DNA of 64,000 nucleotides from Puniceicoccaceae bacterium Marseille-Q1082 (GCA_904424815.1 CAJGBI010000001.1:835083-899082), one strand, 5' to 3'; counted from the first letter of the stretch, positions 36,657 through 45,842 are shown. Notes: generated by a model not told the origin, from the sequence alone. Numbers and translations are program-made.

Positions 36657-38261
36657 TTATTTGATTTTTTCGAAGTACGGGAGGCGCTCTATGGGAGCCT
36701 CCACCTTGATTTTCGCGGGGCCCTTTACGACGTTGCCGAGATCGTCCTTCCACTCGCCCGCGGGCAGCGAGACCTCGCGCTCGTCGGCTTCGGTGAGCAC
36801 GGGGGCCACGAGGTATTTGGAGCCGAGCATGAACTGGTCTTTTACCTCCTCGAAACCCTGGTTCGGGAACTCGTATTCCATGTAGCGGACGATGGGCTCG
36901 CCCGTCTTTGAAGCGTGCCGCGCCAGCTCCAGAATATAGGGGCCGAACTTTTTGTGCAAGTCGGCGAACTTGCGGCAGATTTCCATGTTTTCCTTGGAAA
37001 GCACCCTCCACGGCGCGACGGAAAACTGCATCATCGGCATCAGCGCGTGCGCCTGGCAGGAGCGCACTATGAGCTTTTCGTCGAGCTCCGCCCCGGGCTG
37101 GAATGAAACGTAGTCTCCGCCGCCAATCATATCGGGGCATGTATACGGATACCCCGCGAGCCCCGCGGCGAGCATGTCGGGAATTATCTGGCGAAGATCT
37201 TTCCAAGTGTGGTGCTTGTCTTGAAGCCTCAGCACAACGGGCTGCCCCGCCATTCCCGCATTCGCGCGAAATTCGTTATAGGGAAAATCCAGCGCAAACT
37301 TCGACCATTCGCGGGTGTAGTCCGCCGGAATTTGGCCGGGCTTGTGGAATTTAAAGTCGCCGACCACGAATTTGGTGTCGCCCGCGTCGAATTTAAAGCC
37401 GTCCATGCCGTACTTCTTCTGCATGTCGCGCAAGACCGCTTTGAGCGCGTCCGCGGCCTTCGGGTTGGTGAGGTCGTAGGCGGCGCTGTACCCGCTCCAC
37501 CAGTGGAGAATGGCGGGAGAGTTGCGCGACTTGCGCATTGTGAGTAGCCCCCTCTTTTTTAAGTCGCGGAACTCGGCGGAGTCGGGGGACACGAACGGCG
37601 CGACCCACAGAATCGTCTTAAATCCCATGGATTTTATCTTGTCGAACATCGCCTTTGGGTCTGAGAACGCCTCGGGGCGGAATTCGTAATTGCCCTGGTA
37701 CTTCTGCCAGCCGCCGTCTATCATGAACACGCCTATCGGGAATCCGTTTTTGACGATGTCGTCGGCGTATTTTTCTATGCCCTTCTGGTTCTGGTCGCGC
37801 TGGAGCTCTATCCAAGTGTTGTACTGGGGCGCGGAAAAGAATATTTCCGGAGGAATGGTTCCCGACGGGGGGAAATGCTTTTTGGCCGCCGCAAGAAACG
37901 CCTCTTTGAGCGTCTTGCCCGCCTCGACCGGCTTGAGTTCGGCGTAGTCGGAAATAATGGTAAGCTCCCCGTTTTTGACCGAAAATTTGAACGGCTTGTC
38001 GCTCCAAATATACCTGCCCTTAGAAGACACGAAAAACGGGTCCGCCTGGTTGGAATAGTTGGAGGAGGCTATGTCTTTTTCGGCGAAGTCGCCGTAGGGC
38101 ATATGCTGGCCGAAGAAATTCGCCGCCCCCCACCATTTTTCGCCGTCGAGGGGTTTTATTTTTGATATGTAGGGCTGGGCGAAAGCCGCAGCCGCGAAAG
38201 TCGCGGACGCAAACGCCGCCATAATTTTAATTGTGGAGTTCGTCATAGTTCGAATCGTCAT
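36657..38261 (-). CDS. Secreted GH31-family glycoside hydrolase, paralogue B
   Basis: A 534-residue homologue of the next gene along its whole length: same blocks PLDGEKWWGAANFFGQHMPY, VFMIDGGWQKYQGNYEF, DGFKFDAGD (nucleophile) and CPDMIGGGDYVSF (acid/base). The signal peptide is best read from the second Met (38246, MTNSTIKIMAAFASATFAAA), but the ATG at 38261 overlaps the rnhC stop by four bases. Divergence from paralogue A in the acid/base loop suggests a different substrate. Duplicate secreted glycosidases inside an RNase H operon are unexpected. Confidence 0.88.
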   Translation of the reverse strand: MTIRTMTNSTIKIMAAFASATFAAAAFAQPYISKIKPLDGEKWWGAANFFGQHMPYGDFAEKDIASSNYSNQADPFFVSSKGRYIWSDKPFKFSVKNGELTIISDYAELKPVEAGKTLKEAFLAAAKKHFPPSGTIPPEIFFSAPQYNTWIELQRDQNQKGIEKYADDIVKNGFPIGVFMIDGGWQKYQGNYEFRPEAFSDPKAMFDKIKSMGFKTILWVAPFVSPDSAEFRDLKKRGLLTMRKSRNSPAILHWWSGYSAAYDLTNPKAADALKAVLRDMQKKYGMDGFKFDAGDTKFVVGDFKFHKPGQIPADYTREWSKFALDFPYNEFRANAGMAGQPVVLRLQDKHHTWKDLRQIIPDMLAAGLAGYPYTCPDMIGGGDYVSFQPGAELDEKLIVRSCQAHALMPMMQFSVAPWRVLSKENMEICRKFADLHKKFGPYILELARHASKTGEPIVRYMEYEFPNQGFEEVKDQFMLGSKYLVAPVLTEADEREVSLPAGEWKDDLGNVVKGPAKIKVEAPIERLPYFEKIK

Positions 38262-39208
38262 TTTTTAGCTTCCGCGACCGCCTCCGCGGCCGTCTTAAAG
38301 TGGAGTTTTGCAAACCTTTTGAGCGCGTCCGCGCCGAATTTTCTCACGATTTCCGCCGCCTGCTCTCTGACGCCCGCGCCGGAGCCCTTCAAAAGCCGCG
38401 CGCCAAATTCGTCGGAGAGCTTGCGCATCTGGTATATATAAGTGGCGCGGGCGATGATGGACGCCGCGGCGACCACAGGGTCCTCCTCGGCTTTCGTCCG
38501 CATTCTGAGCTCGAAATCCGGCTCGGACAGCTGCCTCTGCACGAGCGGCTGCTTCGTAAACTGGTCGAGCATTCCCCACGGCACATGCCGCTCCGCGAGC
38601 GCGCTCCTTATCGCCTGCGCGTGCATCCACGCCAGAAGCTTGTTGAGGTTGCGCCCGAATTTTATATAGAGGGCGTTGTACTTTTCCATGCCCGCATAGG
38701 AAACTTTGGCAACAACCCCCTTGGTCGACTTCACCATGCGCGCCATCTCGAGGGCCGCCGAGTCGCTCGCCACTTTCTTGGACTCTTTCAGACCGCCGTC
38801 GAGCCACTTTTTCACGGCGTCCCCGTCCGCCACTACGCACGCGGAAACGAGGGGGCCGAAGAGATCGCCCTTGCCGCTTTCGTCTATTCCGGCGTGCGCC
38901 TCGAACCATTCGGGGTGGTGAACGCTCTCGTAGCCCATCTCGACCACGCCCGTGATTTCGGGCTCGAGCACAAACTGCACGAAGCTTTCCGTCCCCTTGC
39001 CCTGCACCACGAGCTTTCCCGAGGAATAGGCAACCACGTTCACGTCCGGCCCCTTGTACGCGAAAACCGAGTAATCCACCTTGTAGGGCGCCCACAGGTG
39101 CTTGTCGAGCCATTCGTCGAGCTTTTTCATCTGCCGCTCCGTCAGGGGCTTCGTGTACAAAGTCCTCTTCTTGGGCTCGCAGAATTCGGTTTTTTTCTTG
39201 GCTGACAT
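38258..39208 (-). CDS. rnhC: Ribonuclease HIII
   Basis: A 316-residue RNase HIII. The first ~95 residues form the TBP-like substrate-binding domain characteristic of RnhC (LTERQMKKLDEWLDK, VVAYSSGKLVVQGKGTESFVQFVLEPEI). The catalytic domain begins AGIDESGKGDLFGPLVSACVV and includes SKKVASDSAALEMA, GMLDQFTK and EEDPVVAAASIIARATYIYQM. First gene of the chain that ends in rnhB, so this organism carries both type 2 RNases H. Confidence 0.93.
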   Translation of the reverse strand: MSAKKKTEFCEPKKRTLYTKPLTERQMKKLDEWLDKHLWAPYKVDYSVFAYKGPDVNVVAYSSGKLVVQGKGTESFVQFVLEPEITGVVEMGYESVHHPEWFEAHAGIDESGKGDLFGPLVSACVVADGDAVKKWLDGGLKESKKVASDSAALEMARMVKSTKGVVAKVSYAGMEKYNALYIKFGRNLNKLLAWMHAQAIRSALAERHVPWGMLDQFTKQPLVQRQLSEPDFELRMRTKAEEDPVVAAASIIARATYIYQMRKLSDEFGARLLKGSGAGVREQAAEIVRKFGADALKRFAKLHFKTAAEAVAEAKK

Positions 39209-39446
39209 GAAAATTTCGGCGGTTTGCTAATCTTGCGCGGCGCCGCCCAAACGCGGGGCGCCGAAACTGTCCAAGATTATCGCAAATTGCGGGCGGCGAC
39301 TTCAAGCCATATTTTGAACAAATCGCGCCCCGCCCCCGCGCCCAAAATCCCGCCCCGCGGCGAGCGCCGCTCCGCCGAAAATTCTTGAACTTGCGCGTGC
39401 ATTCTGCGATTGTCTTGCAAATGGGGTTTAAAACGGAGGAACAAAC

Positions 39447-41006
39447 ATGAGCAAATCTTTACTTGTGGTAATTTGCGACTTTCTCGTGCTGAGCATCATA
39501 AGCATCGTGGATTTCTCGCAAACGCCGGATTCGGGCAAGGAGGAAAAAAAGCGCGAGGAAGTCGTCGTCGCGCAAAATTTCGCCGACTCCCAAATGGTCG
39601 ATTTGCTGAAAATGTCGCTTGATAGCGAGCGCGAAAAGCGCGAAGCGCTCAAATCCGACGTCGAAAAGCTCTCGCAGGCCGCCAGGGAAAGCCTCGAACA
39701 GGCCGACCGCCAGCGGAAAATCATAGCCGCGCGCGAAAGGCAGCTCGAGGAAATGCGCCTCACGAAAGAATCCGTCGAGCGCGAGAAAATCGGAATACTC
39801 CAAAAGAGCCGCGAACTCGAAGAGCGCGTTTCGGCGAGCGAATCCAGAAACGCCGCCTTGCAGAGGGAAATACTGAGTGCGAGCCAAAAGCTCGAAAAAT
39901 CCGCGAGAGAGAGAATCGACCTTCAAAAACAGCTGGGCGACATGCGCGAAACCGACGCCGCGGCGCGCATGAAGCTCGAGAGCGTGCAGGCGGAACTCAA
40001 GGCCAACAAGGAAAACCTCGAGCGGCTGCGAAAGGAAAGCGAAGCCCTCAAACTTGAAAACAGGGCGATAGAGGCCGAAAAGAGCGCGCTCGCCACAAGG
40101 CTCGAGGTCGCGTCAACAAAAACCCGGATTTACGAGGAAAACCTCAAAAGGGCGCAGGCGCTCGTCGACATCGAAAAGACCGAAAAGACGAAAATCCTCG
40201 TGCACGCCGACAAGCTCGCGGCGGGGGTAAACGAGCTCGCCGCCTCCCAGAAAAAAATGGAGTCCTCACAAAAGGAAATCACGAAGGAAGTCAAAGATTT
40301 GCGCCCGCAGACGCCCTCGGAGATATTCTCCAAAATAAAGCCGTCGCTCGTTTCCATCACATTTTCGCACACGCGCAGGGGCATACTCGGGCCCTCCACG
40401 ACGCAGACGCGCCTGCGCAGCGTTCCGGTCAAAATCGGCGGCAAATACTGGCTCGCGTTTGCGGCGGACTCCACCGCCCTCGCGCCAACCCCAAACCAAT
40501 ATTTTCCGCCCGAAAAAATGTCGGTTTCCGTGTCCGGAAATTCGTACCGGTTCGAGCCCCTCGCCGTCTATTCGCTCGCCAACGACCCGCGGCTGCTCGC
40601 AATACAGGTGCCTGCGGAATTCATAGAAAAGGAAAAAATTTCGCCCCTGCTGCCGGCAGACGGATTTTTCCGCTTTCCCGACTGCGTGGTTGTGAACTCC
40701 AAAGACCTCTATTACGGGCAGGTGCCGTTTAGGGCCGACTATAAAAACCCATCCTACGCGCGCCTCGACGTGGGGCTATTGCAGTCGGTATTCGGCACGT
40801 TTTCACCGGCCGCGGGCGACATAGTGATTTCGAGAACAGGAGAATTTCTCGGGTTCATGGCGGAAAGCGACATAGCAAGCCTGATTTCCGCGCTGAAACT
40901 CGGCCCCTCCCTCCCGATGGGCGACAAATACACTCCGGCGGGGGCAAACATCTTCGTCGGGCAAATATCCCAGCGACTGCGCGCCGTCCCGTATTCCCTC
41001 AAATAG
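39447..41006 (+). CDS. Membrane-anchored coiled-coil protein with unassigned C-terminal domain
   Basis: A 519-residue protein of unknown function. Residues 4-24 (SLLVVICDFLVLSIISIVDF) form one membrane segment or uncleaved signal anchor. Residues 30-290 are a long charged coiled coil. Residues ~295-519 form a globular beta-rich domain (PSEIFSKIKPSLVSI, then DPRLLAIQVP and GDIVISRTGEFLGF). Its pattern recalls a trypsin-like fold, but no His-Asp-Ser triad is seen, so any protease link is a weak inference. A strong ggagg site lies 8 bases before the ATG. Monocistronic, followed by a hairpin terminator at 41062. Confidence 0.75.
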   Translation: MSKSLLVVICDFLVLSIISIVDFSQTPDSGKEEKKREEVVVAQNFADSQMVDLLKMSLDSEREKREALKSDVEKLSQAARESLEQADRQRKIIAARERQLEEMRLTKESVEREKIGILQKSRELEERVSASESRNAALQREILSASQKLEKSARERIDLQKQLGDMRETDAAARMKLESVQAELKANKENLERLRKESEALKLENRAIEAEKSALATRLEVASTKTRIYEENLKRAQALVDIEKTEKTKILVHADKLAAGVNELAASQKKMESSQKEITKEVKDLRPQTPSEIFSKIKPSLVSITFSHTRRGILGPSTTQTRLRSVPVKIGGKYWLAFAADSTALAPTPNQYFPPEKMSVSVSGNSYRFEPLAVYSLANDPRLLAIQVPAEFIEKEKISPLLPADGFFRFPDCVVVNSKDLYYGQVPFRADYKNPSYARLDVGLLQSVFGTFSPAAGDIVISRTGEFLGFMAESDIASLISALKLGPSLPMGDKYTPAGANIFVGQISQRLRAVPYSLK

Positions 41007-41061
41007 GGCGGCAACGGTTCCGAAAACAGCGCGGGAGGCGCCCGAACCGCAAAAAAACGTT

Positions 41062-41090
41062 AACGAACCTCTTATGGGAGGTTCGTTTTA
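41062..41090 (+). terminator. Hairpin of the dispersed aacgaacc family, used as terminator
   Basis: Arms aacgaacctc (41062-41071) and gaggttcgtt (41078-41087) with the loop ttatgg, followed by ttatatt and preceded by A7. The same hairpin occurs in the repeat modules at 11864, 12119 and 19168. Confidence 0.65.
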
Positions 41091-41313
41091 TATTGGATTG
41101 CATAAGAAAATAGGCGCATTGCGCAAGCAATCTCGCCGCAGGAAAGATTTGCCCTTTGACAGCCGTTGGCCTCAGCGCCCCGCAAAGGCAAACATTCTAT
41201 GAGAGCGCTGTCCGCGCCGCTTCAGCCCGCCATTTCAATAAAATTGAGTCCCGTACCCGCCTTCGGAGCATTGAATCCCGCAATGCTCCGAAGGCGGAAG
41301 AGTGGGAAGCTTA
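41091..41313. other. Intergenic remainder with a 17-bp perfect hairpin
   Basis: No gene. Contains a perfect stem-loop: 41257-41273 (ccgccttcggagcattg) pairs with 41281-41297 around a 7-base loop. There is no T run, so it is an imperfect terminator candidate for the convergent aldolase gene, or an RNA-stability element. Confidence 0.6.
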
Positions 41314-42312
41314 TTATTTCGTGGTGATTTCGTCGTAGAAATCGACTATTTTACCCTTTTTGTCGGATTCGTTGAATTCCATCGCGCTCTTGGGGTGCCT
41401 GTTCAGGAAACCGGTCACCATGTAGGGATAGTCGAAGCCCCAGCCGAGGGAGGCTCGCATGGGTTCGATATGTTTTTCTATGCACTGCAACAGCGGGCGA
41501 ATCCTGTACTTGGGATTGTGCAAAAAGCCTATAAGCAACTCGAGCTGGCAGTTGCCCGCGCCCCTGCCGAGACCGGCGAGGGTGCCGTCAATCATGTTTG
41601 CGCCGGCGACAATCGCCTCTATGGTGTTGGCGAAAGCCAATTGCAGGTTGTTGTGAGCGTGTATGCCGATTTCCTTGCCAAATTCGTGCGCGACCCTCAT
41701 GTATTTTGCCATCATGTAGCGGATCTGCTCGCTGTAAAGCGACCCGAAGCTGTCCACGAGGTATATGGCTTCAGCCTCGCTCTGGCCGAGCATCTCCAAG
41801 CCTTCGTCGAGCTCGCTCTCGCGGACGGTGGAAACCGCCATGATGTTGACGGTCGTCTCGTAGCCCTTGTCCCTGGCGTCCTTTATCATGTCGAGCGCGA
41901 GCGGAATCTGGTGGATGTAGGTCGCGACCCTCACGAGGTCTATGGGGCTCTTTTCCTTGGGTAGGATGTCGGTTTTGTAGTCGCACTTTTCGGCGTCCGC
42001 CATGACCGACAGCTTGATGTCGCGCTTGTTGTCGCCGATTACGCGGTTTACGTCGTCCTCGTCGCAGAAGCGCCACGGGCCAAACTTGTCGGAGGAAAAA
42101 ATCTTGTGGCTGTTTTTGTAGCCTATCTCCATGTAGTCTATGCCCGCGTCGGCGCAGGCGTCGTAGACGGCGCGAACCTCACCGTCCGAGAACCTGCTTG
42201 AGTTCATGAGCCCGCCGTCGCGTATCGTGCAGTCGAGCACCTTTAAGTCTTTCCTGAAACCGATCCACCTTCCGGAGGACGTCGAGGAACCGTTCATTGT
42301 CTTTTGATTCAT
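41314..42312 (-). CDS. HMGL/DmpG-like aldolase
   Basis: A 332-residue TIM-barrel enzyme of the DRE-TIM metallolyase group, closest by eye to 4-hydroxy-2-oxovalerate aldolases. LKVLDCTIRDGGLMNSSRFSD holds the catalytic Arg-Asp pair. IYLVDSFGSLYSEQI and IGIHAHNNLQLAFANTIEAI carry the metal-binding His-x-His-x-Asn motif, then GAGNCQLELLIGFL. The acetaldehyde dehydrogenase partner (DmpF) is not adjacent, so it may instead act in modified-sugar or polysaccharide synthesis. The ATG at 42312 has aagga 6-7 bases upstream; the longer frame runs into the carA terminator. Confidence 0.8.
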   Translation of the reverse strand: MNQKTMNGSSTSSGRWIGFRKDLKVLDCTIRDGGLMNSSRFSDGEVRAVYDACADAGIDYMEIGYKNSHKIFSSDKFGPWRFCDEDDVNRVIGDNKRDIKLSVMADAEKCDYKTDILPKEKSPIDLVRVATYIHQIPLALDMIKDARDKGYETTVNIMAVSTVRESELDEGLEMLGQSEAEAIYLVDSFGSLYSEQIRYMMAKYMRVAHEFGKEIGIHAHNNLQLAFANTIEAIVAGANMIDGTLAGLGRGAGNCQLELLIGFLHNPKYRIRPLLQCIEKHIEPMRASLGWGFDYPYMVTGFLNRHPKSAMEFNESDKKGKIVDFYDEITTK

Positions 42313-42344
42313 TGTATTTCCTTTTCTGCTGAAATTTCGGGCAT

Positions 42345-42378
42345 AAAAAAAACCGGACGCCCTTTTGCGTTCGGTTTT
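42345..42378 (-). terminator. Rho-independent terminator of carA
   Basis: On the minus strand aaccgaacgc pairs with gcgtccggtt around an AAAGG loop, followed by eight T. Lies about 155 bases beyond the carA stop codon. Confidence 0.85.
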
Positions 42379-42531
42379 CCATCTTGGCAACAGGCAAAAA
42401 CCGCCCAGCCGAACGCTATCTTATAACGCCGGTGTAATAAAAGTAATAAAACTTTTCGCTGCGCGGATTCATCTGTTATTGTTGCGGATTAGACCTTCTT
42501 TTTTTTCCGTTGCAAGAAAAAAATCCTCCTT

Positions 42532-43686
42532 CTACGAATTTTTTTCAACAAACTTGTAGAAGTCCGCAAAAAGCCCGTCGGCGTCGTTGGGGCCCGGGGC
42601 GGCCTCGGGATGGTACTGCACCGAAAACACGGGGTAATCTTTGTGGCGCAGCCCCTCGACGGTGTTGTCGTTGAGGTTGATTTCCGTGACAATCCCGCCG
42701 CATTTTTCGACGCTTTCGGCGTCCGCCGCAAACCCGTGGTTTTGGGAGGTTATGGAGACCTTTCCGGTTTCGAGGTTCTTCACCGGCTGGTTGCCGCCCC
42801 TGTGCCCGAATTTGAGCTTGTAGGTTTTGGCGCCGATAGCGTGCGTTATGACCTGGTGGCCGAAACATATCCCGAATGTCGGAATTTCCTTTATCAGCCT
42901 TGCGACCGCCTTGTGGGCATAGCCCACTGCGGCGGGATCGCCGGGGCCGTTGGAGAGAAAAAGCCCACGGGGGGCGAATTCCAAAATCTCCTCGGCGGGA
43001 GTCGAAGCCGGAAATACCGTCACGTCGAAACCGTGGAAGCTCAGTCGGCGGAAAATGGAAGTCTTGGCGCCGTAATCAATGGCGGCGCATTTGAACAGCG
43101 GCTTCGTCCTCTCGAAATTGTAAAGGCTCGTCCCGCTGACGGTAAAGGGCTTTAGCTCCTCTTCGGTCTTTGAAAAGCGGTAGGGCTTTTTGCAGGAAAC
43201 TTCGCGCACATAGTCGACCCCGACGAGCCCCTCCCACCCGCGGGCGCGTGCGACGGCCTCCTCCGGGGAAATTCCCTCTGTGGAAAGGCAGGCTTTCAAG
43301 GCGCCGGCGTCGCGTATCTTGCGCGTAATGGCGCGCGTGTCCACGCCGCTTATTCCGGGGATTCCTCCGTTTTTCAAATATTCCTGGAGCGGCATCTCGC
43401 TCCTCCAACTGCTCGGGATCGGGCTTATTTCGCGCACTACAAATCCGGAGACTTTTATGCCGTCGGATTCCTCGTCGGCTTTGTTGACGCCGTAGTTGCC
43501 GATTTCCACCGCCGTCATGGTCACTATCTGCCCGAAATACGACGGGTCGGTAAGAACTTCCTGATAGCCCGTCATGGAGGTATTGAAAACTGCCTCCCCT
43601 ACGACTGTCTTTTCGGCGCCGAACGCGCGCCCCTTGAAGACGCTGCCGTCCTCCAATGCGAATATTGCCGTGGCGTTTTGACTCAT
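42532..43686 (-). CDS. carA: Carbamoyl-phosphate synthase small subunit
   Basis: A 384-residue CarA, the glutaminase subunit supplying ammonia for carbamoyl phosphate (arginine, pyrimidines). The N-terminal domain reads [19 protein letters not shown] and [18 protein letters not shown]. The class I amidotransferase triad is in [34 protein letters not shown] (Cys) and [13 protein letters not shown] (His, Glu). The start MSQNATAIF at 43686 is preferred; the extension to 43869 is not conserved. carB is not adjacent, which is common outside Proteobacteria. Confidence 0.95.
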   Translation of the reverse strand: MSQNATAIFALEDGSVFKGRAFGAEKTVVGEAVFNTSMTGYQEVLTDPSYFGQIVTMTAVEIGNYGVNKADEESDGIKVSGFVVREISPIPSSWRSEMPLQEYLKNGGIPGISGVDTRAITRKIRDAGALKACLSTEGISPEEAVARARGWEGLVGVDYVREVSCKKPYRFSKTEEELKPFTVSGTSLYNFERTKPLFKCAAIDYGAKTSIFRRLSFHGFDVTVFPASTPAEEILEFAPRGLFLSNGPGDPAAVGYAHKAVARLIKEIPTFGICFGHQVITHAIGAKTYKLKFGHRGGNQPVKNLETGKVSITSQNHGFAADAESVEKCGGIVTEINLNDNTVEGLRHKDYPVFSVQYHPEAAPGPNDADGLFADFYKFVEKNS

Positions 43687-43893
43687 AATTGCGATTTCTA
43701 CGGGACAATGGAATATTTCAGAGCTTTTACAAGCCAAATTTGGCAAACGCTTTTGTCGGGGGCGCGCGCCTGCCGCGGATACTCCGTTTTGAAAGAATCC
43801 GAAGCCGGCCGCGCGCTTGCGCCCCCGCCGGCAACCCTTTAAAACAGGGCGCCATCGGCAGGCGCGCAACCCCGCGACAAAAACATCGCCAAA

Positions 43894-45552
43894 TTACTTG
43901 GTGGCCTCGTCGAGGAGATCCCCGAGGGACGTCAAATCCTGGTCCTTGCGGATTTTCTCGAAGGCGGCGACTTCCTCGGCGAGCTTGTCGGCGTCGTACT
44001 GGGCCGCCTTGATAGAGAGGCCTATGCGGCGCTCGTCGCGGTCGATCTTGACGACGCGCGCTTTGACTTCGTCGCCCACTTTGAGGTGGTCCTTGATCTT
44101 TTCGACGTGGTCTTCGCTGATCTGGCTGATGTGGACGAGCCCGTCGATGTCGTTCTGGAGCTCGACGAACGCGCCGTAATTGGTGATCTTGCTGACCTTG
44201 CCGGTGACGAGGTCGCCGACCTTGAATATGGAGTCTATTTCCTCCCACGGGTCGACGGAGAGCTGCTTCATGCCGAGCGAAATGCGCTGGTTTTCGGGAT
44301 CTACGAGCAGGACGATGGCGTCCACTTCGTCGCCCTTTTTGAGCACTTCCGAGGGGTGGTTGATCTTGCGCGTCCAGCTCATGTCGGAGACGTGAACCAT
44401 GCCGTCGATGCCCTCTTCGAGCTCGACGAACGCGCCGTAGGTCGTCAGATTGCGAACCTTGCCGCGCACGTGCGCGCCCACGGGATAGTTGTGGACTGCC
44501 ATTTCCCACGGATTTTCCTCGAGCTGGCGCAGTCCGAGAGAGATCTTCTGCTCTTCCTTGTTGATGTTGAGGACAACCGCCTCGACTTCGTCGCCGACCT
44601 TGAGAACCTCGGAGGGCTTGGTGATGCGCTTCGTCCAGGAGAATTCGGTGATGTGGACGAGCCCTTCGACGCCCTCTTCAAGCTCGATGAACGCGCCGTA
44701 GTTGACGAGGTTTACGACCTTGCCGCGCACGTGCGCGCCCACGGGATACTTGCGCTCTATGTTTTCCCACGGGTTGGAGGTGGTCTGTTTGAGGCCGAGG
44801 GAAACGCGCTCGCGCTCGGTGTCGACTTCGATTATCATCACGGAGATTTCTTCGCCCACCTTGAGCATTTCGCTCGGGTGCGAGATTCTTCCCCAGCTCA
44901 TGTCAGTGATGTGCAGGAGACCGTCGAGGCCGTCGAGGTCGATGAACGCGCCGTAGTCTGTGATGTTCTTCACAACGCCCCTGCGTATGTCGCCGGGCTT
45001 GACTTCGGCGAGCAGGTTGCGGCGCTTTTCGGCGCGCTGCTCTTCGATGAGCTCGCGGCGGGACACGACGATGTTCTTGCGCTCCGCGTTGATCTTGACA
45101 ACTTTGAAATCGTAGGTCTGGCCGACGTACTGGTCGAGGTTCTTGGGGGGCTGCACGTCGATCTGGGAAGCGGGCAGGAAGGAATCCACGCCGATGCTGA
45201 CGATGAGCCCGCCCTTGACTTTGCTCTTGACTCTGCCCGAGAGCACCGCGCCTTCCTTGCAGTTGGCGAGGATTTCCTCCCAGTTCTTTTTCTGCTGGGC
45301 TTTGTCGTAGGATATTACGGGATTGCCTTCGCGGTCCTCGAGCTTTTCGAGAAGAACCTCGATTTCCTGCCCGATCTGCACGTCGTTGATGTCCGGAAAT
45401 TCGCTCACCGGCACGACGCCTTCGGATTTTCCGCCTATGTCGACTACGACTTCGTTTTGGCGGATTTCTATGATTTTGCCCTTTACAATAGAGCCCTGTT
45501 TGAGTTCGGCAAAGCTGCTGTTGGCCAGCAGTTCTTCCATTACGTTGTTCAT
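43894..45552 (-). CDS. rpsA: 30S ribosomal protein S1
   Basis: A 552-residue S1 with six consecutive S1 (OB-fold) domains. Domains 3-6 are the clearest, each beginning VGAHVRGKV or VGDLVTGKVSKITNYGAFVEL and followed by DGLVHIS/DGMVHVSDMSW. It binds mRNA leaders and aids initiation, especially of mRNAs with weak Shine-Dalgarno sites, of which this genome seems to have many. Length is close to E. coli S1 (557). AAGGA lies six bases before the ATG. The 5' leader carries two hairpins and a promoter candidate. Confidence 0.97.
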   Translation of the reverse strand: MNNVMEELLANSSFAELKQGSIVKGKIIEIRQNEVVVDIGGKSEGVVPVSEFPDINDVQIGQEIEVLLEKLEDREGNPVISYDKAQQKKNWEEILANCKEGAVLSGRVKSKVKGGLIVSIGVDSFLPASQIDVQPPKNLDQYVGQTYDFKVVKINAERKNIVVSRRELIEEQRAEKRRNLLAEVKPGDIRRGVVKNITDYGAFIDLDGLDGLLHITDMSWGRISHPSEMLKVGEEISVMIIEVDTERERVSLGLKQTTSNPWENIERKYPVGAHVRGKVVNLVNYGAFIELEEGVEGLVHITEFSWTKRITKPSEVLKVGDEVEAVVLNINKEEQKISLGLRQLEENPWEMAVHNYPVGAHVRGKVRNLTTYGAFVELEEGIDGMVHVSDMSWTRKINHPSEVLKKGDEVDAIVLLVDPENQRISLGMKQLSVDPWEEIDSIFKVGDLVTGKVSKITNYGAFVELQNDIDGLVHISQISEDHVEKIKDHLKVGDEVKARVVKIDRDERRIGLSIKAAQYDADKLAEEVAAFEKIRKDQDLTSLGDLLDEATK

Positions 45553-45569
45553 TTATGTCCTTGATGATG

Positions 45570-45636
45570 CCGTCTCCGCAAGCGGAAACGGGTTGATTGT
45601 TTCAGTTTTGCCCCTCCGCGCAAGAGCGCGAAGGGC
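45570..45636 (-). promoter_or_regulatory. Two hairpins in the rpsA leader
   Basis: 45570-45591 (ccgtctccgcaagcggaaac followed by gg) and 45610-45636 (gcccctccgcgc / gcgcgaagggc) both fold into stem-loops just upstream of the rpsA Shine-Dalgarno. S1 represses its own translation in E. coli through leader structure; a similar role is possible. Confidence 0.45.
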
Positions 45637-45653
45637 GTTGAGTTAAAGATTGA

Positions 45654-45682
45654 ATATTCCCACACAGCACAGCCGCTTGCAA
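45654..45682 (-). promoter_or_regulatory. Candidate promoter of rpsA
   Basis: On the minus strand TTGCAA and GAATAT are separated by 17 bases, about 100 bases before the rpsA start. The fit to the sigma-70 consensus is moderate. Confidence 0.4.
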
Positions 45683-45842
45683 GCGTTTTTTGCGTATTTA
45701 TAAAATATGCGTGTTGAAAGCCATCCTCCCTGGCTCCAACGCCTGCCTTGCGCGCCAAAAATCCGCGCCGAAGTCAAAAATACGGGCTCCATACCGCAGC
45801 GCAAGCCCCGATCCCCCGCTGCGGTTTGAAAACAAAACGGCG

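Noticed and set aside
40530-40575. tRNA T-arm-like ggttcgagcccc
   Set aside because: It lies inside the coding sequence of the coiled-coil protein and has no acceptor or anticodon arms around it.
44086-45564. Plus-strand ORF of 492 residues opposite rpsA
   Set aside because: Repetitive Asp/Val/Leu pattern is the complement of six S1 domains, not an independent protein.
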